Assembly (NCBI GenBank): GCA_963978545.1
Contig: OZ021721.1
Coordinates: 114,135,280-114,199,279 of the forward strand
DNA: 64,000 nucleotides
Direction: 5' to 3'
Source of the DNA: Linyphia triangularis
Taxonomy: Eukaryota; Arthropoda; Arachnida; Araneae; Linyphiidae
The notes below the pieces were generated by a model, which had not been told where the DNA came from, did not search any database, and saw only the letters and a list, made by a program, of their open reading frames with translations. Both the position numbers and the translations under genes were made by a program. Below, piece by piece: positions 10,964 to 22,850 of the stretch (positions are counted from its first letter, which is position 1; every line of letters begins with the position of its first letter).

Positions 10964-13366
10964 ATACAAAAGCAGTTTCGTTAAAATATCTACCCATTTT
11001 GCATCTTTAAAACAGAAAATGAGAAATCTGTGCTTGATATAAACTAATATATAAACACAAAATACAAATAAATTTTTAGAAATGTTTAGTATAGAAAATG
11101 ACTATGTCAATATATAATGGTTGAAAGAGTTCAAACAATGATGCGTGTAACTGCTTCGTCTTATTCAATAATTTTGTTTCATTTTCATTTCTAGTTGAAC
11201 TACTTTTTTAAACAGTAATAAAAGAAAGTAAAACAAAAAGAAAGTTATAAATTCTAAAAAATAAATAAAAAATTATGGAATGTAAGTTTGAAAAACTTAC
11301 CTTTTCATAAAAAAAAAAGTAAGTTTTATTGAAAAAATACTTCCACAAAGATATTTTAAAGTAAAATGACTTTTTATCTAATATCATAACCTACAACTGA
11401 GAAAGATAGATTTTTCTGCAGTGCCCTTTAGAATTTGAAGTTAGCTCACCAAGAAAATATTTTGAAAACGGAAAATGTGTCTCTGCTTAGCAGTTGTTCT
11501 TTATAAAATATTTTTTTTTATCAAAAAAAGTACTTATATATTAAGAAAAAAGTTCTTCTGTTGTGTAGTTTTTGCAAATAAAACAAAAGATAATCAGCTG
11601 AAAAATCATAAAATCTAATTGCTATTTCTTTAAAGCTTTTATTCTTTGTTAACTAGTTAGAGTATAAATTGAAACTCTAAAATGAAATATAGCATTATAT
11701 ATGTATTTATGACGTAGTTTGACCAATAATTGACTGACCTCTATTAAATTTTTAAACGTGAATAAATGAAATACGATTGGAGGCAGGAATAAATCTGCTT
11801 TGGTTATAGAAAGACAGTATAATTTGTGAAAAATATAAAGGTTTCCCAATAGTTTTTATTTCAAAACCTTGTTTTTATTATTTACGTTCAACATGGATTA
11901 ATCATTTATTGGACACCCTGCACCAGTATATATTGGTAAACTTTTTCTTTAATATTTGAATTTAAAGAAATATTTTTTCACACTTTACAAGTTTTAAATA
12001 TATCCGCATTTATATCCGCAATATATCTGCATTCTTCATTTTAAATTTCATTGAGGCAATTCATTCAGTTAATTGAAAGGTAAAAGTCTAATTAGGGTCT
12101 AATTGCACTAGTTATTACTCAATTTGTAATATATTTAGAATTTAATTTTTGATAGATAATACAGAATGATCTGCTCCATAGTACCTACTAGAATTGTAAA
12201 TAAAATTTATATTTTCTTGTAGAGAATTTTGTTCTGAAAGTATTTAAAATTATACACTTTTTATAAAAACATGATTCAAAATTAAGTTAAAAACAAATTA
12301 TTTCATGCATGTAATATATCTTAAAAGGTTTTGCCCTGCATTATACATTTTAAATTGCATTAAAATATTTTTAATGGGCTGATTGATTGATTGATTCAAA
12401 CAAACTGAGAAAAAGTTTTCATCTGGTTTACAAATCATTCTCAATATCATAATAAACTTAGTACCATTTTAATGCAACCAAGTCTAAGAATATTTTAAAG
12501 TAAAACACAAAACACAAAAATGGCCATTTTTACGAAATTGCTCTTGTATACTGGAATTTTAAATGGCAAAGGATTTTTCATATACTAAAGTATTTAAAAA
12601 TCGTAAAAAAGATCCTAATAATTTTCCATATTTCGTAAATGATTCAATTAATTTTCTGAACTAATTGCTTAATTAGATGAAAGTATTCTCTATCAATTTA
12701 AACATACTACGAATTAAGTTATATAAATAAATGTGCATTGATACACACATCCAATAATTTTTGAATATCACTCAAAGCTGCCAGTCAATGAAACAATCCT
12801 TCTAATAGCATAGTATCTGTGATGCGAATCTTTCTAAGAACACACCCTATTTGCTAAAAAATGTCAACTCTAGAAGAGCTCAGATTAGTGGTTAGTTACA
12901 ATGAGTATGCCAAGCTCCCATTCGCTGACGAAATTTCCCTGGCGAGCATAAAAAAAAAATTTAAAAAAAATTCAATGCAAGTTCATTTCAACTAATTGCT
13001 CCCGAGCTTGAGGGAGTGATAAGCCAAGATACGTGACCAGGAGTTTTACCATTAAATATAAGTATAAAATGAAGCTTGTGCATTGCTGCTCTATAGGATA
13101 TGCAGAGTAACATATAGGTCAGTGTCATTCCGACCTATAAACTGGGTCACTCCTTTTGATTGAGAAAGTTGGAGATTGGTTTACACGTAGGTGACTGAGG
13201 TCGTAATGGTGAATGAGATTCATTCATGGGTGTTTGGGAGGATAAATATTAAATGCATGATCACTAGCCATAGAGGGAGGTTTTTTTGGTATTGATTGAG
13301 ACAGAAAAATTATATACATAAAAATATAAAATCATCAATAAATCTACCTTAAAACTTAATTTTTCC

Positions 13367-13370
<4 letters not shown>
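10964..13370. other. A+T-rich stretch; small microsatellite and hairpin only
   Basis: No gene recognised. There is a (GATT)4 tract near 12382 and a short inverted repeat, TATAGGTC...GACCTATA, at 13113-13139. The segment at 12830-13190 is less A+T-rich but has no long frame. Confidence 0.5.

Positions 13371-13457
<87 letters not shown>
13371..13457. repeat. (TA)43 microsatellite
   Basis: An uninterrupted TA dinucleotide run of about 87 bp. The 70-codon minus-strand Tyr/Ile-rich frame over it (13264-13476) is a translation of the microsatellite, not a gene. Such runs are unstable in length and can extrude cruciforms. Confidence 0.97.
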
Positions 13458-13464
<7 letters not shown>

Positions 13465-14906
13465 GGGTGGCTTCAATTAAAGTTCATCTTTCAAAACTCT
13501 ATAAAAAAAGAACCACTAGCCAAAAATACCTGAAATTTGACCTGAATGTACAAAATGTAGAGAGAAATGGTACGGCATAAAAAAAAGAAGAAAAAAAAAG
13601 AATTTCAATTTTTTTTTTAAGCCATAATCATATCCTTCTTTTTCGCATGTATTCAGGTCAAACTTCAGGCCATTCTGAAATTTAAATATAATTAGGGTGG
13701 ACCAAAAAAATTCTAGTTTTTTTCCTTGTCGTAATACATCGGAAAAATTGTGAATTCGGGAAATTAAAAAGAGGGAAAAAATAAATAAAACCGTTTATAT
13801 CTTCTCCTGTCACGCATGTGCTTTAAAGTTTGCCGAAATTTGGAAAAATTCACATTTTTGCAATAATTTTCAATATTTTTAAATTAGCATCTTCTTGAAT
13901 GTAATAGCTCAAGTTATTATGCATTAAAACTACAGAAAATAATGTTTAAATATTATTTAAATCCATCAATATCTCCCTTTAAAGCATTGCCTTCAAAGTT
14001 AATAAAATAAAAAAATCACAAGTAAAAGTAGATCACAATTCACGGAAAAAAATGCTAATAATAAACATATTTTGTAGACTATTACTTAAATTTATAAACA
14101 GAACTTTTATCGAAAGTGTTATGTTTTTTTCTGAAGAATCGTAAATCTAAGAGAATCACGTTGAACTATTGTACATTGTTTTCACTCATTCTTAGCTGAA
14201 GGTACTTTGAAATTTGATTTATGGGCGAAGTTAGGCATGGTTGACCTTGCCAGCAGAGTTGTTCTGATAAAACGATCTCTAAACTCAACCTCTATAAAAC
14301 TATAAACTAAAATACAATTGAAACTGAGGAAGTCATTTAGAGATTACCATTCATTCAATGATCAAAATAAATGGCATAAAACGTAATACTTAAAAAATCT
14401 AATTCCAAATAATGAATTAATTTATGTATCTAATGAGTTAAGATACCTGAAAGTTATACTAATGCATTTGAATTACAGAAACTGGAACTAACTACATCAC
14501 CAATAAGAGCTAAAATTGTAGTAGCTGTTATATGCAGTAAATTTTTAGTTTTAACAAACCTTTAAAATACACAAATCATCTGAAACATTTAAAATTGTGA
14601 AGAATTTTATCCATGCAAAAATAATATTATTTTATGTAAGTTATTATGGGTGCTAAGTCTGTAGGGTTGACATCTTTCGAATTTTAGATATCTTTCGGAA
14701 TGGTCATTTGATTCATTCACTTCTTCTGAGAGTATTTTTCTTTCTTTGTTTCTTCTTTTTTTCTTTTTGTTGCAAACCATTAATGCCTATTTTGATAACA
14801 GTCCAACATTTTTCTTTTTTTATACGTATTTTCTTATTCTATTGCTAAGTTGACTTTTGAAATAGAAAAATGGAATGAAAAGGACGGAAGTTTCAACCTG
14901 AGTTTC
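13458..14906. other. A+T-rich stretch; possible old transposon ends
   Basis: TAGGGTGGCTTC near 13462 and TTAGGGTGGACCAAAAAAA near 13693 share the start TAGGGTGG, which could be decayed transposon termini, but I find no matching partner that would define an element. The rest holds no supported feature. Confidence 0.35.
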
Positions 14907-14920
14907 CTTCAAAGATTTTC

Positions 14921-15094
14921 ACCTGATGGCTGTATGGTTAGCGATCTGGCCTCGCATGCCAAAGGTGCCGGGTTTGAATCCGGGTTAGGCATAGATTCTC
15001 GTTGTGGTTAAGAATCTACGTTAAGCTGTAGATTTTGGCCTGATTTGCTGCCATTTTGCATAAAATAGGTTTTTGAGCGTACAAACCAACTAAT
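14921..15094 (+). mobile_element. tRNA-derived SINE (family B)
   Basis: A 174-bp plus-strand SINE with a tRNA-like head: A box ATGGTTAGCGATCTGG, a short stem around the loop CTCGCAT (TGGC/GCCA), and B box CCGGGTTTGAATCCGGG. The loop carries CGC in the anticodon position, suggesting a tRNA-Ala-like ancestor, but the acceptor stem is not complete. The body is unrelated to family A, although both end in an AAACCAAC-like tail. A perfect 14-bp TSD, CTTCAAAGATTTTC, flanks it at 14907-14920 and 15095-15108. Confidence 0.9.
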
Positions 15095-15166
15095 CTTCAA
15101 AGATTTTCTTGATCAAACATCTTCGTGATTAATGTAAATACTTGGTGGTAGAATGAGAAAGTACCC

Positions 15167-15269
15167 TAATAGCACACATCCTCCCAGGGAGGTCCCTGGG
15201 AAGTCATTCGTAGTCCCGGGGATGACTGGGGACTTCCTAGGGACCTCCCTGGGAGGATGTGTGCTATTA
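15167..15269. mobile_element. G+C-rich palindromic MITE, copy 1
   Basis: A 103-bp near-palindrome starting TAATAGCACACATCCTCCCA and ending with its reverse complement. The arms contain a nested palindrome, TCCCAGGGAGGTCCCTGGGA, and the centre contains AGTCCCGGGGATGACT. It stands out sharply from the A+T-rich surroundings. The same sequence recurs at 59631-59743. No transposase and no unambiguous TSD were seen, so the superfamily is unknown. It should form a strong hairpin in single-stranded DNA or RNA. Confidence 0.85.
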
Positions 15270-15275
15270 ATGTAC

Positions 15276-15985
15276 AAATGAAAAAGAAAAGGGAATTTTT
15301 AAACTGTTATTGAAATAGATATTAATAGTTAACAGCAGAAAAAGGAAAAAGAAAATATTTCCAAGGATGCCGAGGAATCAAGAAACATTTTTGAAATATG
15401 TCAAGGAAAACTCTACAATCCAAATTGAAATAGATTTTAACCGCTTTTTGGTATTATTTGAATAGTCCAAGGACTACATTACATAAAATAAAATAAAAAC
15501 TTTATTTAAACGTAACCAATAGAACACTTGTTCATAGAAATTTTGAACACATCCCTAACAGAGAGGAACAAAAGAAAAAAATAATAGAAATGTGTATTTT
15601 ATATTTCTTTGAAAGTAATAAAAATGAATATCAAGTATCATCAAAATAATTTTTGTAATTTTTCGATTTGTTTGATAAGAGGGAATCTTTTATTTTGGTA
15701 ACACGAAGAAACATTGACATTTAAGCAAGTTGTAATCGAAACAAATTAAAAAAATAATAATTTCAAGGGTCTTTAGTTTTGAACAAACTATATTTTTGCA
15801 ACTGGAAAACCTATGTTGTTCATTTTAACTTCTACAATACTCTAATGCAGTGAGATAATTAAATATCTGCCAGTCTATTCAGTCTGTTGAAGATCAGTCT
15901 GTTGGAGATCAACATTGCCATATAAAATTACAAATGCTACAACATTAGAGATCAAAGATTATATTAGAGATGTCAAGACGAGTTT
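15276..15985. other. A+T-rich stretch without a recognised feature
   Basis: Nothing supported apart from a local CAGTCTGTTG doublet near 15885-15905. Confidence 0.5.
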
Positions 15986-16135
15986 TCATACCGAAATGAA
16001 ACCTGAAGTACAGAAAATGGCAACTCTAACTCATTTACTGGAACCATTATCAAAACTCAATCTGAAGTATCGAAAATGGCAATTGTAACACAATTACTGT
16101 AACCATGTCAAAATTCAACCTGAAGTTATTGCTGA
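15986..16135. repeat. degenerate ~60-bp tandem repeat related to the 229-bp satellite
   Basis: Three blocks begin near 15993, 16051 and 16109. The first two share CTGAAGTA, AAAATGGCAA and an AATTACTG-like end; the third keeps only AAATTCAACCTGAAGTTA. The block resembles AAAACTCAACTGGAAGTACAG...GCAACT inside the 229-bp unit at 5907-6819, suggesting common origin. Confidence 0.6.
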
Positions 16136-16199
16136 AAGTACTAGTAATGGGTCCGGTAGTCAATTTGCAAATTGTTAAGTCTAAAAAATAACTACTATA

Positions 16200-16410
16200 C
16201 AGGGTGTCTATAAATTAGTTCGGCAATGGAGGTCTAATAGATCTGTATAACTCTTAATAACTAGACATTATTAATAATTCTTTTCCCCCAACTAATTTAT
16301 GTTCACCATGCCATTCTATATACAAAAAAAAAAAAGTTTATTATGCCTGGTTGTTATTAGTTATACAGATCTATTTGAGCTCCATTCCCGACTAATTTAT
16401 AGACACCCTG
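16200..16410. mobile_element. CAGGGTGT-ended MITE, copy 1
   Basis: A 211-bp element with inverted termini CAGGGTGTCTATAAATTAGT and its complement, and arms of about 65 bp that also share AGATCTGTATAACT. TA precedes the left end (16198-16199); the right flank is CA, probably a mutated TA. The interior holds CCCCCAACTAATTTATGTTC. No coding capacity. The TA target suggests a Tc1/mariner-group element. A second copy with its interior reversed lies at 22645-22848. Confidence 0.82.
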
Positions 16411-17875
16411 CATTCAATTGAAAGTTTCTAATTGAAGAGCTTTAAAGTAGTTAAAGGGTTACGTTATGGAAAATTCATATCATGGCTCTAATAGCGATAT
16501 AAAATTGGAATTGGATATAAGGTCAAAAGTATTCTCGCCAAGTTTGTATATAAATTTGCCAACTTTGTGACATTTTTGCATATAAGAAAAATATGAATCA
16601 ACAGGATTTTTCTGTCATTAAATATCACCAAATTGTACGTGTCTGGCATTTGAACCTTATGTAAAGCAATAGAAAATTATATAGAAGTGGTCTTTTAGTG
16701 AACAATTAAAAAATAATGGAATATAATCTTTCTAATGGTGCAAATATAAATTGGGATTTAAGTATTCTTATTAATGATAATTATCCCTAAATGTACTTTT
16801 AGATACAATTAAAGCCCACGCAGAAAGCCATTTGTGGTACACCAATTACAGTGCCTAAGTCTTTTAACGAAATACGACGTAGGCTGAAAGGCTCTGAGTA
16901 CAAATATTCGATTCTTAGTGTACGCCTTGTTCTTCGATCTCTAGAAACTTAAGTAGACAAAATGTCGTGCAACTTTCTTTGTGCGTCGACTTAGTTTCGG
17001 AAATCGATCTTAAGGTGTCGACCCACCCTAAACTGTCCATCGATTTTCAGGGTGACACCAGGCTGTCGTGCAAGATAACATTTGTCCTATGAATTTTTCA
17101 ACGTCTCAAGTTAGTCTTGCTTAGAAATGTGGGTCAGAGGCAAATGGTGATGATCGAGGACAGTCACCTGATCTTATGAGAATGATATTTTGAGGGCATT
17201 GTATGAACATTTCTTGAAGTAACTTGAAAAATGACTGTTGAAAAATACTTGTATCTGCAGATATTTTCGGATTTCATGAGTTATGACTGAACATAGAAGT
17301 ATACATCCATATAAGGGAATGAGTAGTAGATAAAGGAATACGTAGTGTCAAAATACGTATTTATAACAATTATAAGGTTATAAATCATTGTAATAAAAAA
17401 GAAGCTTAATTTATGAGAGCTTTTTAACCAGTTTGCTTATGATAACATAAGGATAATAATAATGAACATAGTTAGTACTAAAATATATATTCAAAGGAGT
17501 ATTAACTATTTTTGTCCATGTACATGGCATACAATATAATAAAGGGATAAAGAAAGTGTAAGAGAGAAGGTATTGATCAAAATAAGTTTTGATTATTTTC
17601 AATAAATACTCAAATAAAATTGTAAATAAAATAAGTGGTGATCACTTAAATGAAACTGCGATAAAACATTCAGGTTTTAATAGTATATGTTAACAAATTA
17701 ACTAGACTAAGCAAACTTGATATAATCTATACAAGTCCTAATTTTAACATTAAAATACGGATTTTTTAAAAATGTTAACTATTTTATACCAACATTCAAT
17801 TTTAAGATATATTTAATTTCGTCTTACCATATTTTGATATCTTCCAAACGATAGAACATGCTGTAATTTCCGTCA
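16411..17875. other. unassigned stretch with a G+C-richer patch at 16800-17160
   Basis: The patch is less A+T-rich than its neighbours. From about 16806 to 16950 one plus frame is open for some 48 codons (starting LKPTQKAICGTPITVPKSFN), preceded by TTTTAG, which could be a splice acceptor. I recognise no family. An ancient exon, a transposon relic or chance are all possible. Confidence 0.3.
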
Positions 17876-18007
17876 CCTTTACTTGGTAGTAAGAACCCGT
17901 ATGTAAACACTCTGATTCAGGACTCCAAAAGGTTGAGAAATATTCGTAACCAATCAGAGCGCTTAATAGGTCTGTTTACGTACAGATTCTCATTAATCAA
18001 GTAAGGG
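17876..18007. repeat. diverged inverted repeat, possible decayed MITE
   Basis: The left arm, CCTTTACTTGGTAGTAAGAA then GTATGTAAACA...CTCTGATT, pairs with the right arm, AATCAGAG...GTTTACGTAC...ATTAATCAAGTAAGGG, with mismatches and an arm-length difference of roughly 10 bp. No clear TSD. It resembles an old palindromic transposon derivative. Confidence 0.55.
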
Positions 18008-19657
18008 AGACTAGCTATCGCAACTGTAGTTGCTCCACTGCTCGAAGTGATTTAAATTTTGGCTAAAATTACACTTAGAAATGTCTTTTCATTGAAGTTA
18101 TATACACGTCTGACTAGGAAATGTATCGATCCAGCGTAAGATGAAGTATACAAACTCAACGTGTTATTCCATCAGATGTCTCCAAGGTTTCCGATCTGCA
18201 CGTAAAACAAGCGTCATTATTAACCGATGTCTCTAGGTAAAAGTGGCAAAAAAGTCATAAAACACACCCTTTGTCTCCGTGTCTTATTTCTACAAGAAAC
18301 AGCAAATAAATTTTAATCATACTGCACACGCACTTTCTTTTGGATGTCTGGTAAATGATCATCGAACACGCCATTGAAATTAGGTCTAAGATGAAAAAAA
18401 AAATCTTATAAAGAGTATTGAAAATCATAGACTTAGATATTTATTATGACCTGAATCCAGTTTTTTATTAAACTTAATAATTAACTTATTCATCAGTTGT
18501 TATACGTTTGGGTTTTTAATTATATTATTTTAGGAAGTTATATAGCGAAAGAAAATTCTCCAGGGTAAATGAGTAACCGAGTGAGTATGACAATAGTTTG
18601 CAGTAATTTTTTTTTAATGAAGTTAGTTACATTGCGTCTTCTAATGTCTGGCTTTAGGTGGAAGTTAGAAGTGATTTTAAAGTATTTATTGATTATATTA
18701 AGAATTGCAATATTATCTTAGGTTAGTTATCATTATATGGACAGCGTTAAGACGATTGAAGTTACTAGATGAATCAAAAATAAAATTCCTATTAAGATAA
18801 CTGGACAAATCAACGAACTAAGATTTGTTATTTTAAAAGTTTTATTTGTAAGCTGAATTTTCACTCAACACTTCTTACGAATTTACACTTTTTTATTAAA
18901 CTTCATGAAAATACTTATATTCCCATGGATTTTCTTTTTAGTATCTGTGGCAGGAATGCGATCTATAGATTTTGCCGTGTATATCAAAAGAACACAAAAC
19001 AAAAGGACCCTATGAAGGTTCATCCAGGGTAGTACACAGTGTATGTATTACTTTATATTCAAATATATAAAATATAGATGAGTAATTTGATATATTGACA
19101 GAGGGACAAAGTCCACACTAACCTGAATAATTCCGTGCCCGAGGCTGCTCTTAGAGGTTACTCTTGTTTTGTCAAAACGCTTTACTTGTTAATATCTGTA
19201 CAAGTCTGCGACAAGTTGGTTTTTTGAACAGTGGCTGTCACTGAGAGACCACTTGCACATACATATTATTGTGGTAAATCAGGCTCAGATACCAAGCATA
19301 TACTATTTGATGACATTTACTGACAGAAATCCATTTTCCTTCTTTAAAATTGATGATTTATAAAATAATTTTTGCAATCAGGGAGTTTTTTTTTTATAAA
19401 CCAGATTGTCTTCAAGTTCGCTATCTTGAAGAAGAAATTTTTCATCGATTTTACACGTTCTGCTCCGAAATCTCTATTTGCATTCAATCTGAATTTTCCT
19501 TAGAGTTACTACAGAACCAACCTTTCAGTCGAAATGGTATATGACACTTATCTACAACATATTTAATTTGGATTAAACGACTTGAAAATTGCCTTCAGAT
19601 TAACATTTCTGGTATTTTTGTTAATAATTTTGTGGAATTTCGGTATGACAACTCATC
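18008..19657. other. unassigned stretch without a supported feature
   Basis: Some parts (19080-19280) are less A+T-rich, but no long frame, repeat or RNA signal was found. Confidence 0.45.
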
Positions 19658-20031
19658 TCAATGAAATATTTCATTTGGAATGGATCCATGGAATAATATG
19701 TCTGTCAAATATTTGAGAATTTTTCGTGTCACAACATTGTTTGTTAATTCTAATAAGCAAACTAGCGTTGTGCGTGCTCTATTTAAAACATTCAAGTGAA
19801 TAAAGTGTCTTTTACTACAAAACCGATTCTGCTCTACAACATTTTTTTGAAGATTTTGATGTATTTTGTATAATTTTAGAGATAGGTTGACTTTTCTGCT
19901 AGGCGTTTTTAAAAGTAATATCATTGGATATTGTCTGACCACTTTACCGTAATTAGACACAAATTTTATGATAATAGCTTCCAGAGTATAAAAGTTAAAG
20001 GGATGGTAAAGTACTTTAGTGAACACCCTGT
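19658..20031 (-). other. 122-codon open frame abutting a CAGGGTGTTCACT-type terminus
   Basis: On the minus strand TACAGGGTGTTCACTAAAG (about 20012-20031) leads directly into a 122-codon frame, one of the two longest in the window. The predicted protein is rich in Lys, Asn, Leu and Ile, lacks any domain I recognise, and starts within the terminus itself. The terminus resembles the ends of transposons common in arthropods, but I find no opposite end, so an element is not proven. The frame may be chance or a transposon relic. Confidence 0.3.
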
Positions 20032-20248
20032 ATAAATCAGGCTCTCATTTTACGATGCAATTACTTTTCATGGAAATACCAGAGCAGTTACGCTGGGAAG
20101 AAAGAGTCAAGATAAGATAATAGCTGTGTTTTATGTTGTCTGGATCATGTTTTGTTATGTTTACTTCTATAGGAAAACTGTTAACACATAATACAAGTAA
20201 ATGAATATAAGCAAATAATATCAGAATTTGCATTTCTTAAAAAAAATA

Positions 20249-21655
20249 AGAGCCTAAAGAAACGATAAGAAACACATGCAATGAGCACTCAGCCCTTACT
20301 TAATCCCTACAAGATTCTATTTTTCAATCAGCCTCGCAATTACTTTACCTACTTCTAACATTTTATGGTGAGAAACAGGGACCTTGCGAATAATATATGT
20401 GGACACATTCAAGTCAGAAAATATAAACCAATCAACAAAGAACAAGTAAATTTAAAAAAAATAGAAGTCAAAAGAAACATCAGCAATATGCAATACCCAG
20501 CATCTCTTTATTTTACCCCTACAGTATGAAAATTTTTGTTTTTCGATCAGCCTTACAATTACTTTTCAAGTTTTTATCATTTCATGATGAGAAGTAGTAA
20601 GTAGTGTCAACAGTATACCTGGCCACTTTCAAATCAGTAAAATCACCGTAGAACATGCATTGTTTAAGATTAAAAGCCTAAAAAAGCGCCATCAACATTC
20701 CCTTACTTAACCCCTACAGGACAAAAAAAATTGCGTTTTTCAATCAGCCTCGCAATTACTTTACCTACTTCTAACATTTTATGGTGAGAAACAGGGACCT
20801 TGCGAATAATATATGTGGACACATTCAAGTCAGAAAATATAAACCAATCAACAAAGAACAAGTAAATTTAAAAAAATAGAAGTCAAAAGAAACATCAGCA
20901 ATATGCAATACCCAGCATCTCTTTATTTTACCCCTACAGTATGAAAATTTTTGTTTTTCGATCAGCCTTACAATTACTTTTCAAGTTTTTATCATTTCAT
21001 GATGAGAAGTAGTAAGTAGTGTCAACAGTATACCTGGCCACTTTCAAATCAGTAAAATCACCGTAGAACATGCATTGTTTAAGATTAAAAGCCTAAAAAA
21101 GCGCCATCAACATTCCCTTACTTAACCCCTACAGGACAAAAAAAATTGCGTTTTTCAATCAGCCTCGCAATTACTTTACCTACTTCTAACATTTTATGGT
21201 GAGAAACAGGGACCTTGCGAATAATATATGTGGACACATTCAAGTCAGAAAATATAAACCAATCAACAAAGAACAAGTAAATTTAAAAAAATAGAAGTCA
21301 AAAGAAACATCAGCAATATGCAATACCCAGCATCTCTTTATTTTACCCCTACAGTATGAAAATTTTTGTTTTTCGATCAGCCTTACAATTACTTTTCAAG
21401 TTTTTATCATTTCATGATGAGAAGTAGTAAGTAGTGTCAACAGTATACCTGGCCACTTTCAAATCAGTAAAATCACCGTAGAACATGCATTGTTTAAGAT
21501 TAAAAGCCTAAAAAAGCGCCATCAACATTCCCTTACTTAACCCCTACAGGACAAAAAAAATTGCGTTTTTCAATCAGCCTCGCAATTACTTTACAAGCTT
21601 TTAACATTTTATGGTGAGAAGTAGCGACTAGTGTGAATAGTAGACCTGGAAACCT
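20249..21655. repeat. 415-bp higher-order satellite (dimer of 219-bp and ~197-bp monomers)
   Basis: The anchor TTTTATGGTGAGAAACAGGG recurs at 20361, 20777 and 21192, and the TTTTATGGTGAGAA part again at 21607: spacing 416, 415 and 415 bp. Each period contains two related but diverged monomers: A (219 bp, from CAATCAGCCTCGCAATTACT) and B (about 197 bp, from CGATCAGCCTTACAATTACT). Successive 415-bp units are almost identical while A and B differ strongly, which is the definition of a higher-order repeat. The edge monomers at about 20249-20320 and 21590-21655 are more diverged, as expected for array borders. About 3.3 units. Confidence 0.95.
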
Positions 21656-22644
21656 GCCAGGATGCTTTCCGCACTGGGACCACAAGGACTGAGTGCTTTT
21701 CCTAAGTTCAGATCGATGTTCATAACCAGTCTTTCACAGAAAGGAGTAATGGGACGCTAAAATCAATATTGTTTATCGAGAAAATTCATTTCAAAAGCGA
21801 CTTTTATTGGGGAACTATTACTTTATGTTTTGTTTCGAAGCCGTTGCATCGGTTACATCGATTGAGAAATTTCATAAATCAACTACCTTTTGTTTTTTAG
21901 CCGTTTCTGTTTTGTTTACCTTTGAGCAGCTTTAGTAGTCTAATTTTCACACATATCATGTATTTACAGGAATTAATAGGCTTTTATTAGGGTGATAACT
22001 GTGGTGTTAATGGAAAAATATTTTATTGAATACTTCTTCTAGGAGAGCTCGTAATGTGTTTTCGCGGTAACGTGTTGGGCAAAATTGGTGCATCAAATTT
22101 TTATCACGCATTGCTATTTTTAATGGGAAACAAAAATTTTTATTTACAAAAAGACAGCTTTTAGAATTAAAAATAATTTCATTTTGTTTATTCATTATAT
22201 TATTGATCGTTTCTTTTAATGTGCTAGAAATATGTGTTTTATTCTTTGGTAATATTGGTCTTTGAGAACATACAATAATAAATGTTTCATTTTAAATGCG
22301 ACTAAAGGATTATAATTTTTATGAAAGTCAGACACATTTCTCTATTATGTTTGTTTAAAGTGAAATTAAAACAAAAATGATAAATGTCCTTTCTTATTCT
22401 TATATCATTTATTACAAGCAGTAACTAAACTGATTTCTTTACTAAAAAGTTTACAAAGTCTTTTCTGATAAAATAAAAGTTCATTAAAATAAGTTACTTT
22501 TTAACTTTTTCATTAATGAATGCTTAATACACATCGTAAAAATTTTAACTTTTAAAATTCTTTAAAATTAAATCATTTTACTAATTACTTTAATATTTTC
22601 CTTCCATCAAATACACTAATTTCTTGTTCTTTTCCTTTATAATA
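21656..22644. other. unassigned stretch without a supported feature
   Basis: No gene, RNA or repeat that I can support. Confidence 0.5.
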
Positions 22645-22848
22645 CAGGGTGTTTCTAAATTAGTTGGGCAATGGAGCTCAAATAGATCTGTATAACTCAT
22701 AATAACTAGGTATACTAAACATTTTTTTTGCGCCTACAGAATGGCATGGTGAACATAAATTAGTTGGGGGAAAAGAATAGTTAATAATACCTAGTTATTA
22801 AGAGTTATACAGATCTATTTGAGCTCTAACTAATTTATAGAAACCCTG
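22645..22848. mobile_element. CAGGGTGT-ended MITE, copy 2 (opposite orientation)
   Basis: 204 bp bounded by CAGGGTGTTTCTAAATTAGT and its complement (AGAAACCCTG at the right), with TA on both sides (22643-22644, 22849-22850). The arms share AGATCTGTATAACTC with copy 1 at 16200-16410. The asymmetrical interior reads ATGGCATGGTGAACATAAAT here, the reverse complement of copy 1, so the two copies lie in opposite directions. Confidence 0.87.
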
Positions 22849-22850
22849 TA

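Noticed and set aside
13264..13476. 70-codon Tyr/Ile repeat protein on the minus strand
   Set aside because: It is the translation of a (TA)n microsatellite; the frame has no non-repeat content of note.
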